The position numbers and the translations under genes are program-made. This document shows positions 35,275 to 47,890 of a DNA stretch of 64,000 bases, in pieces. The notes below the pieces were generated by a model that had not been told where the DNA came from, made no database searches, and saw only the letters and a list, made by a program, of their open reading frames with translations. Every line of letters begins with the position of its first letter. Within the stretch, counting starts at the first letter, position 1. Source of the stretch: Ifrita kowaldi (lineage: Eukaryota > Chordata > Aves > Passeriformes > Cinclosomatidae). The DNA lies in NCBI GenBank assembly GCA_013398055.1, contig VZRS01007523.1, forward strand, positions 751,398-815,397. The letters are read 5' to 3'.

Positions 35275-38200
35275 CTGCAGGGCACAGACAAGCACGAAGC
35301 CTTAGAGACGTGAATCTTCTGAAGTGGAAATGCACTGGCAGAGCAAAAATGGTTATCTGCTTAGCAGTAGTACCTACAGTAAGTGCTGTCCTTCAACAAG
35401 TGATATTAAACAAGGACTTAAAATAAGCCGGAATACATCTCACAGCATTACAACTGTTTTGGTAAAGTAATCTGTCTGGGCCAGTTTAGCAACTTTATCC
35501 TGCACCATAAATTCTACTTCACCTCTGTGTAAGAATGACACTTTACCAAAAGTCAACCAAACCAAATTCAAAGTTCCTTTTCAAGCTTGTTAATACAGCT
35601 ATAGTGATTTTTTTTCCTCTAATATGGACACATTTTCTGCACTCCAGGAAATGGCTGGATTCTTTATCCTCCATCATCTGGTCCCCTTTCCCCACTGCAA
35701 ATGAACCCCTTCTGATAATTAGCTGTCTATCCTTTGAAAATGAGTTTTGAAAACTAGTTTATCTGAAGAAGTATTAATTTTTGTCCACCTGAGAGATTTT
35801 AGTGCTTAAGAATTCTTGTGGTTACAGAGTAGAAATTTGGCTAAGCACTGTCATTCAGCCATGTAGAAATGAGGATAAAGAATAAAAATACCCTCTCATC
35901 TCAAAATTGTACAAGAAATATAGATGAACATAATCTATTAGTCTACTTGTGATCTGGTCATAAAGCTGGGATAAAGTCTTTTATCATTGCACACAAATGG
36001 CATTTTATTTCTTTATTTATGTAGTGTAGATAAGAAAGGATTTTACATCAACAGTTTGGCATGGATGAAGAAATTAAAAGTGTTGGTGAAGACCAGAAAT
36101 ACAGCTTCTTTTTTTGATCTAAAGCAGTTTTTGCAGTGACTGCTGAAGTCTTATCAAATCAGAAACACCAGAGTCTCATTGCATTAAATAGCTAATCAGG
36201 GGAATTTTTTCACAGTGGTTTTTATTATGGCAGTTAGCTCTTTATATGCCCTTCAGAGAGGCTAATGACATCCTAGTGTAATTAGGTGCTCAACAATGAA
36301 AGCTGAAATCACTCAAATTTAATCAGACATCAAGTACTATGGCTGAGAGGTTTAGATTGTTCTAACATTAACAAATTTGTCTAATATGCCTGTCCTGTGC
36401 TCAATTCCTTGATTGAATGATGATGGTGTGATTTGCTGTATTACCTTATGTCTAATCAGATTGACTTGACTGAATCTCTTCGACATTTATGGATGTCTTT
36501 TCTCTAACATACTATTTCTCCTTGTGTTTTCCCAAAAGATATGGCTCGAGAGACATTCTAATGAGTCCCAATGATTTATTTCTCAGTAGACCTTCAAATG
36601 GACTCTGAGAATTAAATACTTTTCCCACTACTTCATGTTTTTTCCATTGTGAATAAGGAAAAATATTTAAATTTAGTCAATTTTCCTCCTCAAGGTCAAG
36701 TCTCTTTAGTCTCATCTTTTTCCATCCAGAACTGAATCTTTTATGATCATGGCAAAAGGAATATTATTAGCTTATATGTGCATAATCATAAGATTTTCCT
36801 GTCAGGTTTCTTGTAGAGGATGTTTGTATGTAATACAAGCCATTACAGTTATAGTTAGAGTCAGTAGGAAACCTTTATTTTAGGCGCCTTCATACTGCCC
36901 AAATTTAACTATGTTGACAGAAGCTTTTTCCATGTCTGATCTCTATTTTATCCCAGCTTTATTTTGACAGCTGATGGAAAGCTCTCCACTTGTTCCTGCC
37001 CTGACCCTTTATTTTGCTTGAGTGAAATAAGGACAACCATTTACTTTTGTCTCTCTGGTCCTGTGTCAGTCAATTTATATTTGAAGGTTTTGACAAAAGG
37101 GTCCTATCATCCAATACTGTGGGGATTGTGGGGATTAGCTAGAAGTAATATGAGGGAAGATTTTATATGACTGGCACATGGTCATGCTAGTCAATAATTT
37201 CTTTCTGGAATTCTGTCTGGTTGGTCACACCTTGGATAACACTCAATGAAATAATAGTTTGTCTTAGGTGACAGTGATTTGGTTTGCATTCTACCTCCCT
37301 TAAGATGTATGTGGGAAAATACTATTGTTGCACATCTAAAAATCCATAGTTTACATAACAATACAATGCTGGACAGATGCACATGCAAAACGTAAGGGCT
37401 GCAAAGAAAAATGAGAATTTAGAAATACTCTTAGTGGGCTTTATCCCAGGTTTTTAAGCGAGAATACAAGAATTGCCTCTTGCTTGATGTGTGAAATGGG
37501 AGTTAGTCAAGTATGTTGAAACTGGGGCTTTGGATTCCAGTCTCTGTGCCTTGAGAACTGAAGTTCAGCAGGGAGGAAAGCAGAAGACAGCAACTGGAGG
37601 GTCACACTGAAGCCTCAGGCTGTGAGCATGGACTACTGGGTCCATTCTCTTGTGGTTTTTCAGGAGTTATCCTTGGATTGTTAATCACCAACCTGCTGTG
37701 CATTAATTGATCTAAGAAAAGTCTCTTCTTTCTGCCATCCTCTGGGGACAAGACTTATTTGTGGCATTTTTGTTTTGGAACACTGCGTTGTGTATATTGC
37801 TTTGTCTTAGGGATTGCTGGTCAAAGATGTTTGCCCTTTGCTCTGGCTTTGAGCTGGGCCTTACTGTAATTCTTTACTTGGTGGGAAAAACTCAGTTCTC
37901 TATGTCTGATTTTCTAAATGTCAAAGTTTCCTGTTTGAGGTAATTTGCTTTTAAGATGAGAAGAATCAGGTGAAAATGCAAAGTTAAGAACATCTTGCTG
38001 AAGTACAACTGAGAATACTAGGCAAAATGGCCGGAATATTATAAATTACAGAAAAATGCTCTGATGAGCATTAATAATCCAACAGCTCAGTGCTCTCTTT
38101 TCACTAGCTTTATCTTTTTAAAACAGTTTTAAATAATCTGGTTAATTTCATCTTTCTGTAAAATCTGATGAAGAAATTAATTTCAAGTCAATTCTGCCTC

Positions 38201-41041
38201 AAAGAGTCTCAACAGGGAAAAAATTATTTTTAGATAGTAATTTTAAGGGAGCAAACATTTCTAGGGGAGCAAATTCTGTAATTTATATCCTTTGACACTT
38301 GCTGGTTGCTGTAGGAGAAAAGTCCAAGATCATGTCATGGTCAACGAGGGAAAGCCAGATCTACTTAATGGAGTAATATTGAACTCTTACAATAGTTTTA
38401 ATGCATAAAATAGTCATAAAATATTGAGGAGTGTTTCATTTTGCACTGTAGTGGCAGTCAAAGCATGGAGCTAATATGCTTGGGGTTTACGTGTATTTTT
38501 GATTATGGTTTATCTATTATATACGGTTTGTAATATATGTCTTTATTTTAACTGCTACTTCCCTTCTGTGAAAGATTCTTTGCAATTTGTCATGGTATTG
38601 CAGGGACTGGGTTATCCCTGAGGATTGCAGGGTCCCCCAGGTTGGAAAGCCAGGCTCCAACCTGAGTTTTGTGGTGTCTTGTCCTCTTATCTGCTGTGCA
38701 GCCCTGACAAGGATGTGGCTCTGTCTTCATTTGTTCCAATCAGGCATTTGCCTTCACTTCTCAAGGCTGAATAAACACAGTTCTCTCCACTTCTGCTATT
38801 TTCTGTGCTTTGGCCCTTGACCATCTTAGTTGTTTCCTGGGTTCATTTCTTTATATCGTCGTGTTGGAGATGATAGTCCAACATAAAATCTCTTCAGTGA
38901 CTTCCACATCTTCCAGTTAACAGTAGATTTATGCTCTAATTGACATTCCAGGCAGTCATAATTTCTTTTGTACATACCTATAAGCTTTATATAAAATGAA
39001 ACCACGTGGCGGGGAGAGACTGACCACATCTGAACACTAGATATCATAAAAGCTAGCTCGCCTTTCCTGTTTGTAGGGAAAATTAAGTTTAAATGACTGT
39101 TCTACTTAGGAAAGGATAATTTGAATGTGTTTCTTTCCTTTGGAGATGATTACAGGAGTTAGTCTGCTGTACAGTAAAAGGTGGATTACACCTATTATTT
39201 TTTCCACTAACAAGTCAATATTTGCAAGAAACATAAGTCAGTGTATTATTGCACCCTGAGTATCTTGTTGATCTCAGGATTTGGTATCACTGTCTGATAC
39301 ATTTAAATAAGGGTAGTTTTGTATCAAGTGAATAAATATTCAGGTGACTTAGGTTCTTTCTGTACTGAATGCCAACTGCATGGTAAGTCTAAGGATTGAA
39401 ACTTTAGACATGGGTTCTAAAACTGAGGCCGAACATGCCTATATGCATATGCCCAAATTTGATCTTCATTTCACAGCACAAGCATTCACTGTTTACGAGA
39501 AGGGTGCCTGGAGGCCACAGATGAACTGATTGCTCAGTATGTTCCATTATGACAAACTTCGGTGTCTTAATTGTGATATATGTGCTTGTGGCTGGCACAG
39601 CTATTTGTTTTGAAGGTGGCCATGACAGCAAGCTATAAACACCAATAGATAGCAGCACATTTTTTTAGTATCTTATCCATGGAAAACTGGACAAGAAATG
39701 ACTAGTACAGAACAGGTGTTATTTGCATAGTTAAATGTTCTTGTGCCAAAAAGCAGTTAGTGCCATAACATTTTTTTGTATCAAGCAAGCTTAAGGAGAA
39801 GCTCTTTTCCAGAAACAAGCACAGAATTGACTTTGGATTCATGCATACATATAAGCTGCGTGTTTGGTGTTCTGTACCTGAATTGATGCAGAACCCTATT
39901 TTGCATTTAAGAAAATGCAAATCTAAAGTTTTTGTGGTTTTGCTGTGAGAACAAACAAGGCTAGTGTGCAGCAACTACATTCCTGCATCTGTAGACAGCT
40001 CTGAAGAAGCTCAGTGCTGTTTCACCTGGGAAGGTTATTAATATCCACATTCATATTCACAGTAAGCATTCTACAGATAAAACATGCTTGGTGGGGGAAC
40101 AGTAGAATAGATCTGAATAGAAATATTGGAGCTTTTTCTTGTACCATAATTTTATGTTTAGAACAGATTCTTAGAGCCAGTCTTCTTTAGGACTCATGCC
40201 ATTGTTGCTTCTTCTGAAGACTGGGTGATTCTCCTTTAAAAATGAGGACTCTAGATCCTGGACTAGCTGTGGCCAGTATTACTTATACCAAGACAGGATC
40301 AAGTGATATTTTCTCCTTTCTCATGTTCAGAATTGGCTATAAACTTCTCAGCAAGCAAAAACAATCAAAACAGAGTGTTGATCTGCTGGAGGGCAGGAAG
40401 GCTCTACAGAGGAATCTGGATTGATGGGCGAAGGCCAGTTGTGTGAGGTTCAGCAAGGCCAAGTTCTTGTTCCTGCATTTGGGTCACAACAACTCCAGAC
40501 AGCACTACGGGCTTGGGGAAGAGTGTCTGGAAAGTGGCTCTGGGACCACAGGAAAGGACCTGGGGATACTGGCTGACAGTGGCTGCACCTGTAGCGTGTG
40601 ACCAGGTGGCACCTTGAGTGCTTTGTCCAGTTCTGGGCCCCTGCCTTCGAGAAAGACATTGAGGTGCTGGAGCATGTCCAGAGAAGAGCAAAGGAGCTGG
40701 GGAAGGATCTGGAGCACAAGTCTGATAAGGAGCAGTTGAGGATGCTGGGGGTGTTTAGACTGGAGAAAAGGAGGCTCAAGGGGGACCTTATTGCTCTCTA
40801 CAGCTCCCTGAATGGAGGGTGTAGTGAGGTGAAGGTTGGTCTCTTCTCCCAGGTAACAAATGACAAAATGAGAGGAAATGGTCTCAAGTTGTGCCAGTGG
40901 ACATTTAGGCTGGATATCAGGAAAATTTCTTCACGGAAAGTTTTTCAAATATTGGAGCAGGTAGTCAAGGGAAGTGGTGTAATCAGCATCCCTGGAACTG
41001 TTAAAAAACTGTGTGGGTATGGCACGTAAGAACATGGTTTA

Positions 41042-41046
41042 ATGGT
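41042..41046 (+). repeat. Left target-site duplication ATGGT
   Basis: Five bases repeated at 41208-41212 on the other side of the LTR. They belong to the CR1 consensus context (GTTTAATGGT), so the duplication marks the integration site. Confidence 0.75.
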
Positions 41047-41207
41047 TGTCTTGGTTTGAAAGACAGGTGTCTGTCCAGGAAGGCAGGAGCCTCCCGTGAA
41101 ATGGAAAATGCAACCCCTTTCCCTCCGAATTATTATAATTTTGAAATTAAGGGGCTTTCAGGCAAAGATATGAGGGTCAGGAATAACAGTTCTTTNAAAC
41201 CCCAACA
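41047..41207 (+). mobile_element. LTR inserted in CR1, collapsed around an assembly gap
   Basis: A segment beginning TGTCTTGGTTTGAAAGACAG and ending CCCCAACA interrupts the CR1 3' UTR. The same 5 bases, ATGGT, stand immediately left (41042-41046) and right (41208-41212), the target-site duplication expected for an ERVL-type or similar integration with TG...CA ends. Only about 150 bases of the left end and 11 bases of the right end are present, joined at the single N (41196). The rest of the element, from part of a solo LTR to a whole provirus, is therefore missing from this assembly. The left end resembles passerine endogenous retrovirus LTRs from memory. Orientation is assumed plus. No viral coding sequence is visible. 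Confidence 0.8.
41196..41196. other. Single undetermined base (assembly gap marker)
   Basis: This is the only N in the window. It falls where an LTR's left and right ends are abruptly joined, so it most likely marks a gap of unknown size rather than one uncalled base. Confidence 0.8.
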
Positions 41208-41212
41208 ATGGT
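41208..41212 (+). repeat. Right target-site duplication ATGGT
   Basis: Copy of 41042-41046. After it the CR1 3' UTR resumes (TTTGACTTGATGATCTTAGA). Confidence 0.75.
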
Positions 41213-41300
41213 GAACAAAATGATAGCCTGATAGTTTGACTTGATGATCTTAGAGGTTTTTTCCAACCTTAATGATTCCATGATTCTGTGATTTTATGAA

Positions 41301-44300
41301 TCCTGTGCTCGTGCCATGGTGGTTTTCGTTGAAGAGATTGAGGAGCGTGGGCAAAAGGACTACAAAGGCAGTCATTAGAGATTTGGAAAGTACTAGGTGA
41401 TTTCAGAGGACCCTGAGAGGAAGGATAGGGGTATATATTCTCTGTCTTTTCAGTGAATCTATTGCTTCTGCTGCTTCACTGCCCACCTCCTCATTCTCCC
41501 TATATTTGGCACTCACAAGTACCTAGTAGCTGCCTACATTCACCCCTTCTTCCTTCAGCAGGTCTTCCTACAGTTTTTGGGGAATAGAAGAAATGACTGG
41601 TCTGGGACACAGCTGGAGGGAAGCTCCAGAGAACCAAACGTACTTATCCTACCCTTGCATTGCAGAAGACAGCTGCTGTCTCTTCCGGGAGCTGAAAAAT
41701 GCTACAAGTTCTGCTGTCTGGCAAAAAGAGCAAGAACAGGGGCTATGCATGTGGGTGGCTGGTCAGGCTGGACACCTAAACATGTGCAGACAGAGTTGGG
41801 TTGCACACTGAAGTCCCCTGTGCAAAGAAGTCTCCAGCTCTTTGTGCCCTGATAATGAAATTGTGGTGGGGTACAATTCAGGATACAAGCATATGACCAG
41901 ATTGAAATAATGATTTTCTTGGCGAGGATTGTTTGACATTGTGATTTACCCAAAGAAGTTGGCTTTTGACTAATTTTAATTTTAAAAACTGTAGGGCAGT
42001 GTAAGAGGACTTCTTTCTAGGAAGAAACCCCACCACTCTGTGACACAGTTTAAAATGCAGAATTACAGAGGACTTGGGAAGGTTCTTCTTAAACAAGGAG
42101 AGGAATTTGAGAGAAAAAATATATTATGGAAGAGGAAGAAATATTGCATGAAACAAATAGGAACTGGATTAAACTGAAGAATACTAAAATTGTCAAAATG
42201 CTAAAAAGGCTTTGCTTTTTTATTGCTGGTGCAGAGTAACTTAGTTTCTATAGTATTAATTAGTTGAAAAGGGAAGCCTTTCTTTTTCTAAATAGCTTCA
42301 CGCAGTGATTCTTGTACCATCTCCATTCTGTACAAAAACATGATAATTCAAGCAAAAAAGATACTGAAATGCAGAATTGTGTTTATCTGGATGGATGACA
42401 TGGTGCAGACAGATATTTGTCAGGATCAGCAAGATTTTCCCGAGAACTGTTTATATATAGAAAAATGCAGTTTTACTTCACTAAAAGTATTTACGTACTT
42501 CAATTGGCATTGCGTAGTAATTTTGCCATAACAGCCACCCTGAAGTTTCAGCATTCCTGAAATATTTTTCTTCCATTTAGACTCTTGGTACTTGACTATT
42601 AAGAGGGCTCACAACTGCTGACGGAACTGGCAAAGAGAAGATGGTTTTCTTAGCAACTTTGTGCTCTAGAATGCTTGTGGTTAATGGAGTCCTCAGTTTG
42701 GTCTCCCAGAGACCTCATTCAAAGCTTCTGAATCAGAGAAGGTTTGAAAATTATATATCCCATTGCTCAGATCATCCCATACAGAAAGTGCTGTAACCCT
42801 TAGGCTATGTAGCATGAGCTCAATACAGCCAATGCATCCCCCAGGGGCCCACTAGAAACCGAAATTTCACACAGAAAAATCCTGAACTGGGACTACTTGT
42901 TTTATATAGATACTCTTCAGTAAACCTCTTTTTTCCTCTCATAACTTTTGTCAGAAAAGAGTTTTAGGTTGAATAAGACATTTTAGTAATGAAAAAAAAT
43001 AAAAAGCAATAAATGTTTTACAAGGCTCACGATGCTTGATAGTGAAAGTGAGAGATATAATCAGATTTTAAACCAGTTTTAGTTCCAGCTGTCTCTGGTT
43101 TGGTGCACTAGCTAATGTGCTCTCACAAGAACTTGCTCTAATACAGTCAGAGAGAATAAGCAGGACATTTCATATAAAACAACAAAAAAAGTGCAGCAGT
43201 AAATTCATCGCACATAGTGAAAATGAAACATTTAGTCAGAAAGCATTGCTTGATTCTAACCACCCTTTGGAGAGCACCAACAGGCATTAGTTTGGACTTA
43301 GTAGTAGAAAGCTGATTAACTGAATTGGTGACGGATATTATGCAGCGTCTTTACTAGAAATCACGACTTAGCAATGAATGTGCATTATTCCCCTGGGTAG
43401 CTTCAAGGCCAAGGAAATAGAGCCTTGTCACATCAGCAAACCTCACTGGGTATCAGTTAAAAGAACAGAAAGATATATACACACATTAGGTAAAACGTAA
43501 TGGAAGAGCTCAATAAATCTGTGTGAAACATGCTGGAAAAATTAAATAGAATAGTTAAAGTCACTGGGTGGGGGGAAAAGTTAAAAAATAGAAGGAAACT
43601 ATCAAGTGGTCATGCTTAAAAAACCAAACTGAAAAATCTGATTAGCAATACTAATAGGGGGGAACAAGTTTACAGACTAATAACGATAGACAGAATATTT
43701 TTAAATTGCTCTTATTTTTGAGTCCTATGAGAAGTCAAATTTTGCCTTCCTTTATAGTATTTGTTCATTTTAACTAGCATAAGAAAGAAGAGGTTTTGGC
43801 CATGTGTTTTGTACCATAAGTAAAGCTAATCATTCAGGCTTTGAAAGTCAGTTTGTAATATCTGATTATTTTGGTATTCTCACAATGTTGGTCCCACTGA
43901 AAAAAAGCAGTGCATTAAAAAAACATTTTCTTTAAAAAGAAGAGGAAATGAAAAATTGAACTTCACAGCAAGACTTCCAGAGATTGATGTGACCAACTTA
44001 GCGTTGTCTGCTTTGAATTTCAGTGGACCAACAGGCTTTATCATTACATTAAGGTATATAGCTAATTCAATGCAAGCAGCTGTACAGTACAGAGAAGTGT
44101 GATTTTGCTCTGATACTTTTGGAGTGTTTAATGTCAAAGTGATCTGATTTGGGTGTTGATGCATGTAACTTGTTTCTGCGTTTACTTCTGATTTTGTTTC
44201 TTCCCCCAGCTCTTTCAGTTGATGTTAACCAGGTGTGTATGATATCACTTGCCTAAACAGGTAAGTGGCCACTTCTACTGATACATCTGACTTGCTAAAT

Positions 44301-47300
44301 TAATTAAAAGTTCATTTAGTGTGCAGGTTACAACTTATATTGCCTTGTTTTCTTCTTATGTTCAGGGATTTAGGCTTGCAAATCTGTGACTGAGCTATAG
44401 CTTGTATTAATTTTGAAAAGAATGTGCTGGTGTACTGACATCATCACAGAGACAAAACAAACTAAAGGTTCAGGATTTTTCAGTTGTTCTTTCAAGACAG
44501 TGAACTATAGCACAATTCCAGTGCAACGGTTGTTGAAGTCACCATTGAACTGAGTCTGGACACTAACATGAAGGAATCAGGTATCAGACCGGTAACCAAA
44601 GTGCAGAATCTTTTCTCTGGGTAGTGAAGTGCACCAACTGAATTTGTTTTCCAAAAACACTTAATCTGGAAAGCACATTTGGGATAACAGTGCCTTTGGA
44701 CAAGCTTACAATGCTTAACTTCATCAGAACTGCCATTTAAAAATAACTACTTTGTCCATAGGTCCCAATCTTTTTTTTTGCAGACAGTAGTAAACTGGCA
44801 TATTTTATTGAAAACTGTAGTTTGGTTCTCAATAATTTTGAACTAGTTTGTCCCTGGGTCTAGTGCCATGTACGACTTGATTATGAGAGTAGCAAATGGC
44901 TATTTTTCCTATCCATCAGGAATACTGAGAAGATGCTTAGGTGAGGAAGTTCTTACTGATGTTTCACCCTGTTCTTTGAGTTACAGTAAAGGAAGTGGTC
45001 ACATCTGGGTGGGCTTTATTTGGACCATGATGGGAAGTCTGCCAGGTCACAAGGTCTGTTTCTGTTAAAGATGCTGTGTTCATCTAATTCATTTCAGAGA
45101 AGTCTTTCATAATTAGCTGACTCATACACTAACACGATCCAATCCAGAGGAAGGGAGGGGAGGGGAAATGGTGAAATAGCTTGCAAAGCTAGAGCTTCCC
45201 TCTCTGATTCCTTTATTAACTCTTCAAAGTCCTTTATTCGTTATCTCTCTGGGATGAATGAAGAAGCTAACTTTAATATTTTCTTTAACTTTCTAGCATT
45301 CTCATTTGTAGAGGACTATAATTATTAATTGATTGATGTTACAAGAAATGTTTTGCAACTGCTTTAAGTGTTTTAAGTAATAAGATGACATCAGAGCAGT
45401 AGATATTGGGAGCCTGAATGATTAATTTGTTTACTTTATGAACAAGTCATACAAACTTGTGTGATATGTAATGTGTACCTGCATTTTATCTTAAGGTTTT
45501 TTCTTTAATCAAAATTCACACAAACTAAAATTATTTGAATGAATACATCAGACTTCTGAAACTAAACTGATTCATCATAATGTTCAGTGGGATGTCAGGT
45601 GAAAAATCTGCGTTACTGGGCATTTTTTATTTTCTACATGGTGTGCTCTCCTTAGTATACTGATGGCCTAGGTAGTTCATCTGGTATTTCTGTTTTCAAA
45701 GACATAGCTTCAGTGTAGCGAAATCTGAGAAAAAGAAGACCTGATTGATTTGTTCTCTTAAAATTGGTAGAAGCATAAGGTATTAAGAAGTCGTGGAGTC
45801 CAACTGATTCCCACTTCCTCACAGGTCAACACTGATTTGGAAGATCCTGTTTCTCAAAGAGAGAAGTGATGCCACAGTGGGAGAGGTCTGCATCATCTGT
45901 TGTATGAGCAGAGTTTGTCTGTCGGATCCAGGAGTAGGGACTCCAGGGAGAATGGAGAAGTATTTCATACATAACAATAAGAAAATGCAATAACTGCTGG
46001 TTTTTCAGTTGGGGTCCACATGACACCTGAATAATACAACTCTTTTTTAGAGTCTGATAAGATACTCCTGATACTGAGCATCATTTAATCCATTATGCTA
46101 CGTGCCATTCCTACAATGCTACTAGCAAAGTAGCACCTCTTGGTTTTAAGACGTCTTGCTTTCCAGAAACGAAATGCAAAATGGAGATATTTAAGTAGCT
46201 GAAGTACTGCTAGGAAGGAAACTGAGGGGAGCAACAATATTTAGGGAGAAAAGAGTAAGAGAAACTTTATAATGTTGCTATTGTTAACATATTTGTAAAT
46301 ATGATTGTTGAGGTGGCTGCACTCAACATAATTTGAGGCCTTTAGGAGAAAAGACATTAGCCTGCTTTGGACCAAATGACCACCATGTATTTTATTGTTT
46401 ATGACTAAAATAGAGGCTGAGTACTTGAGAAGATGGAGCTAACTGGAATCTATCCCACTACAGTCTTACCTTCAATCTTGATGAATTTTCCAAGGGCTCT
46501 GTTCCTTGCACAGATCAGATTCAGCAGCTGAGAGTGAAGAAAAGAAGGGGTGAGTAACATGGTCATTGCAATAAAAAAGAAAAAGCTAAACATAGAGAGT
46601 TCTCTATATCACAAGACTTGTAAAAGAAACTCCAAAATATAATTCCTTGAAGTTTAAATCTGGAAGGCATGCATTTTTTCTGGGGTCATGTCACTTTCTT
46701 ACACCTGAGATTAGCAGATGGTATCCAGCATTTTCCAGCATCTTCCCGCTTTCTATCCTGCCTACAGATTAAGTGCTGCTCTTTCAAACAGAGAGAAGAG
46801 AGAAGCTCCTCTGTTAGCTATCTCTCATGCTGTTTGTAGCTTCTGTGTTACTTGATTTCAGGGGAACTAGGATAAAAAGCTTTAGTGCTTTTAATAACTC
46901 ATTGCAAATTTTTCTCACAAAGCCTTTTCTAACTCATGCATTTATGTACGGGGATACCTGTGTAAGAGGAAGATACATTTTACAACACAACTTACAAGTT
47001 GCTTCTAAGCTGAAGTATCCTGCTTGTAAAGTATTGCAAAGCCGTGTGTCAGAATGAAGACGCAGTTTGAAGTTCCCTAGAATACTCTTCTTTAGGCAAC
47101 AGTCTGTGAATGACTGTCAAATCTATATGCTTTCCAAGTAAACAGAAAAGGACAGCTGTCAAACAGATGTGGAACCTCCATCCCCAAAGTACCCAAAGCA
47201 AGTGTTCCCATTGTTTGGGTCATAATAATTGGTACATGTATCCTTTTTTGTTTTCTTAAAAGTTAGTATTAAAAGGGTAGTGTTTACAGATTGTCCAAGG

Positions 47301-47764
47301 ACAGACAACAGTCTAAGAGAAGAGAAAACAAATATCATATAATCAAGTATTGTTTAAAACATCTGCTCCCATTTAGTCTTTGGAGCATCCTACATCTGTT
47401 TTACACACTTTTTAATGTAATTGTCCCCCCTATTCAGTCACAAGTAAAATTTCTGACTTTTGTCTACTAGTTACAGAAGAATTCAGCTTGGTACTAATGT
47501 AGTAAACCATAAGAATTTTAGATATCTTGAGTATAAAACCTTGCTATCTTGGATCATAAAATACTATTTTTGGATTAATTTTATTTTTTTCAGATTTCTT
47601 GACTCACGAAAATGAATCTCTTTGTCAATCCATTCCATATTATTAGGGATATGAGAACCATATTGGACAAGAAAGTGAATTTTGTACAACCATGTGGTCA
47701 GGTAGTGAGGTTTTAAGAAAACTCCCAGTTAAAACAGTATTTTAACAGAATGACAAAATTACTG
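41301..47764. other. Unique DNA, no gene recognised
   Basis: No repeat family or gene is recognised. The overlapping frames at 41577-41852 and 41593-41811 are GC-richer than average but have no known domains. A possible non-coding exon at 44210-44260 is listed separately. A faint CR1-3'-end-like phrase near 45795-45830 is too short to call. Confidence 0.55.
44210..44260 (+). other. Candidate non-coding exon
   Basis: A strong acceptor (ATTTTGTTTCTTCCCCCAG) lies just before 44210 and a consensus donor CAG/GTAAGT follows 44260, enclosing 51 nt. All three frames contain a stop, so if spliced it would belong to a UTR or long non-coding RNA. Both splice sites are among the best in the window, but no partner exon was identified. 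Confidence 0.22.
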
Positions 47765-47890
47765 AAGTACAAGAGGTCTTTGAAAGACTGTCTTGTCCAA
47801 CCTGCTCTTTCTCAAAGCAGGGTCAACTAAAGCACACTGCTCAGGTCTGTGTCCTGTCAGATTTTTAATATCTCCAAGGATACTGTGAGT
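47765..47890 (-). mobile_element. Old CR1 LINE 3'-UTR fragment
   Basis: On the plus strand the reverse complement of a CR1 3' region is readable: GTCCAACCTGCTCTTTCTC, then AAAGCAGGGTCAACTAAAG, TGTCCTGTCAG and ATATCTCCAAGGAT. These are standard phrases of older avian CR1 subfamilies. The match fades after about 47890, so this is a small, diverged remnant. It could extend further in decayed form to about 48070. Confidence 0.75.

Larger units (their letters stand above)
28211..40374. other. Long unique stretch, no gene recognised
   Basis: This 12-kb stretch has no recognised repeat family. It contains three minus-strand exon candidates (30621-30735, 31372-31416, 35190-35274), a GC-richer block at 32080-32600, and a T/G-rich low-complexity tract near 33088-33148. 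A minus-strand frame at 29361-29687 (108 codons) and the plus-strand frame at 30222-30596 (124 codons) have no recognisable domains. Confidence 0.5.
40375..41300 (+). mobile_element. CR1 LINE fragment, internally deleted and interrupted by an LTR
   Basis: The match to CR1 ORF2 begins near GATCTGCTGGAGGGCAGGAA (about 40380) and runs to the 3' UTR end at about 41300 (AATGATTCCATGATTCTGTG). The frame at 40598-41029 encodes DIEVLEHVQRRAKELGK, GVFRLEKRRLKGDLIALY and TFRLDIRK, all standard CR1 ORF2 C-terminal motifs. Around 40572-40620 the sequence jumps from the VDSRL-type region to the VQFWAP region, so roughly 200 bases of consensus are missing. Near the 3' end the element is split by the LTR at 41047-41207. 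Stops and deletion make it inactive. The reverse transcriptase catalytic domain is absent. Confidence 0.95.

Noticed and set aside
45795..45830. Possible CR1 3'-end trace (GGAGTCCAACTGATTCCCAC)
   Set aside because: The match is under 40 bases and not distinguishable from chance.
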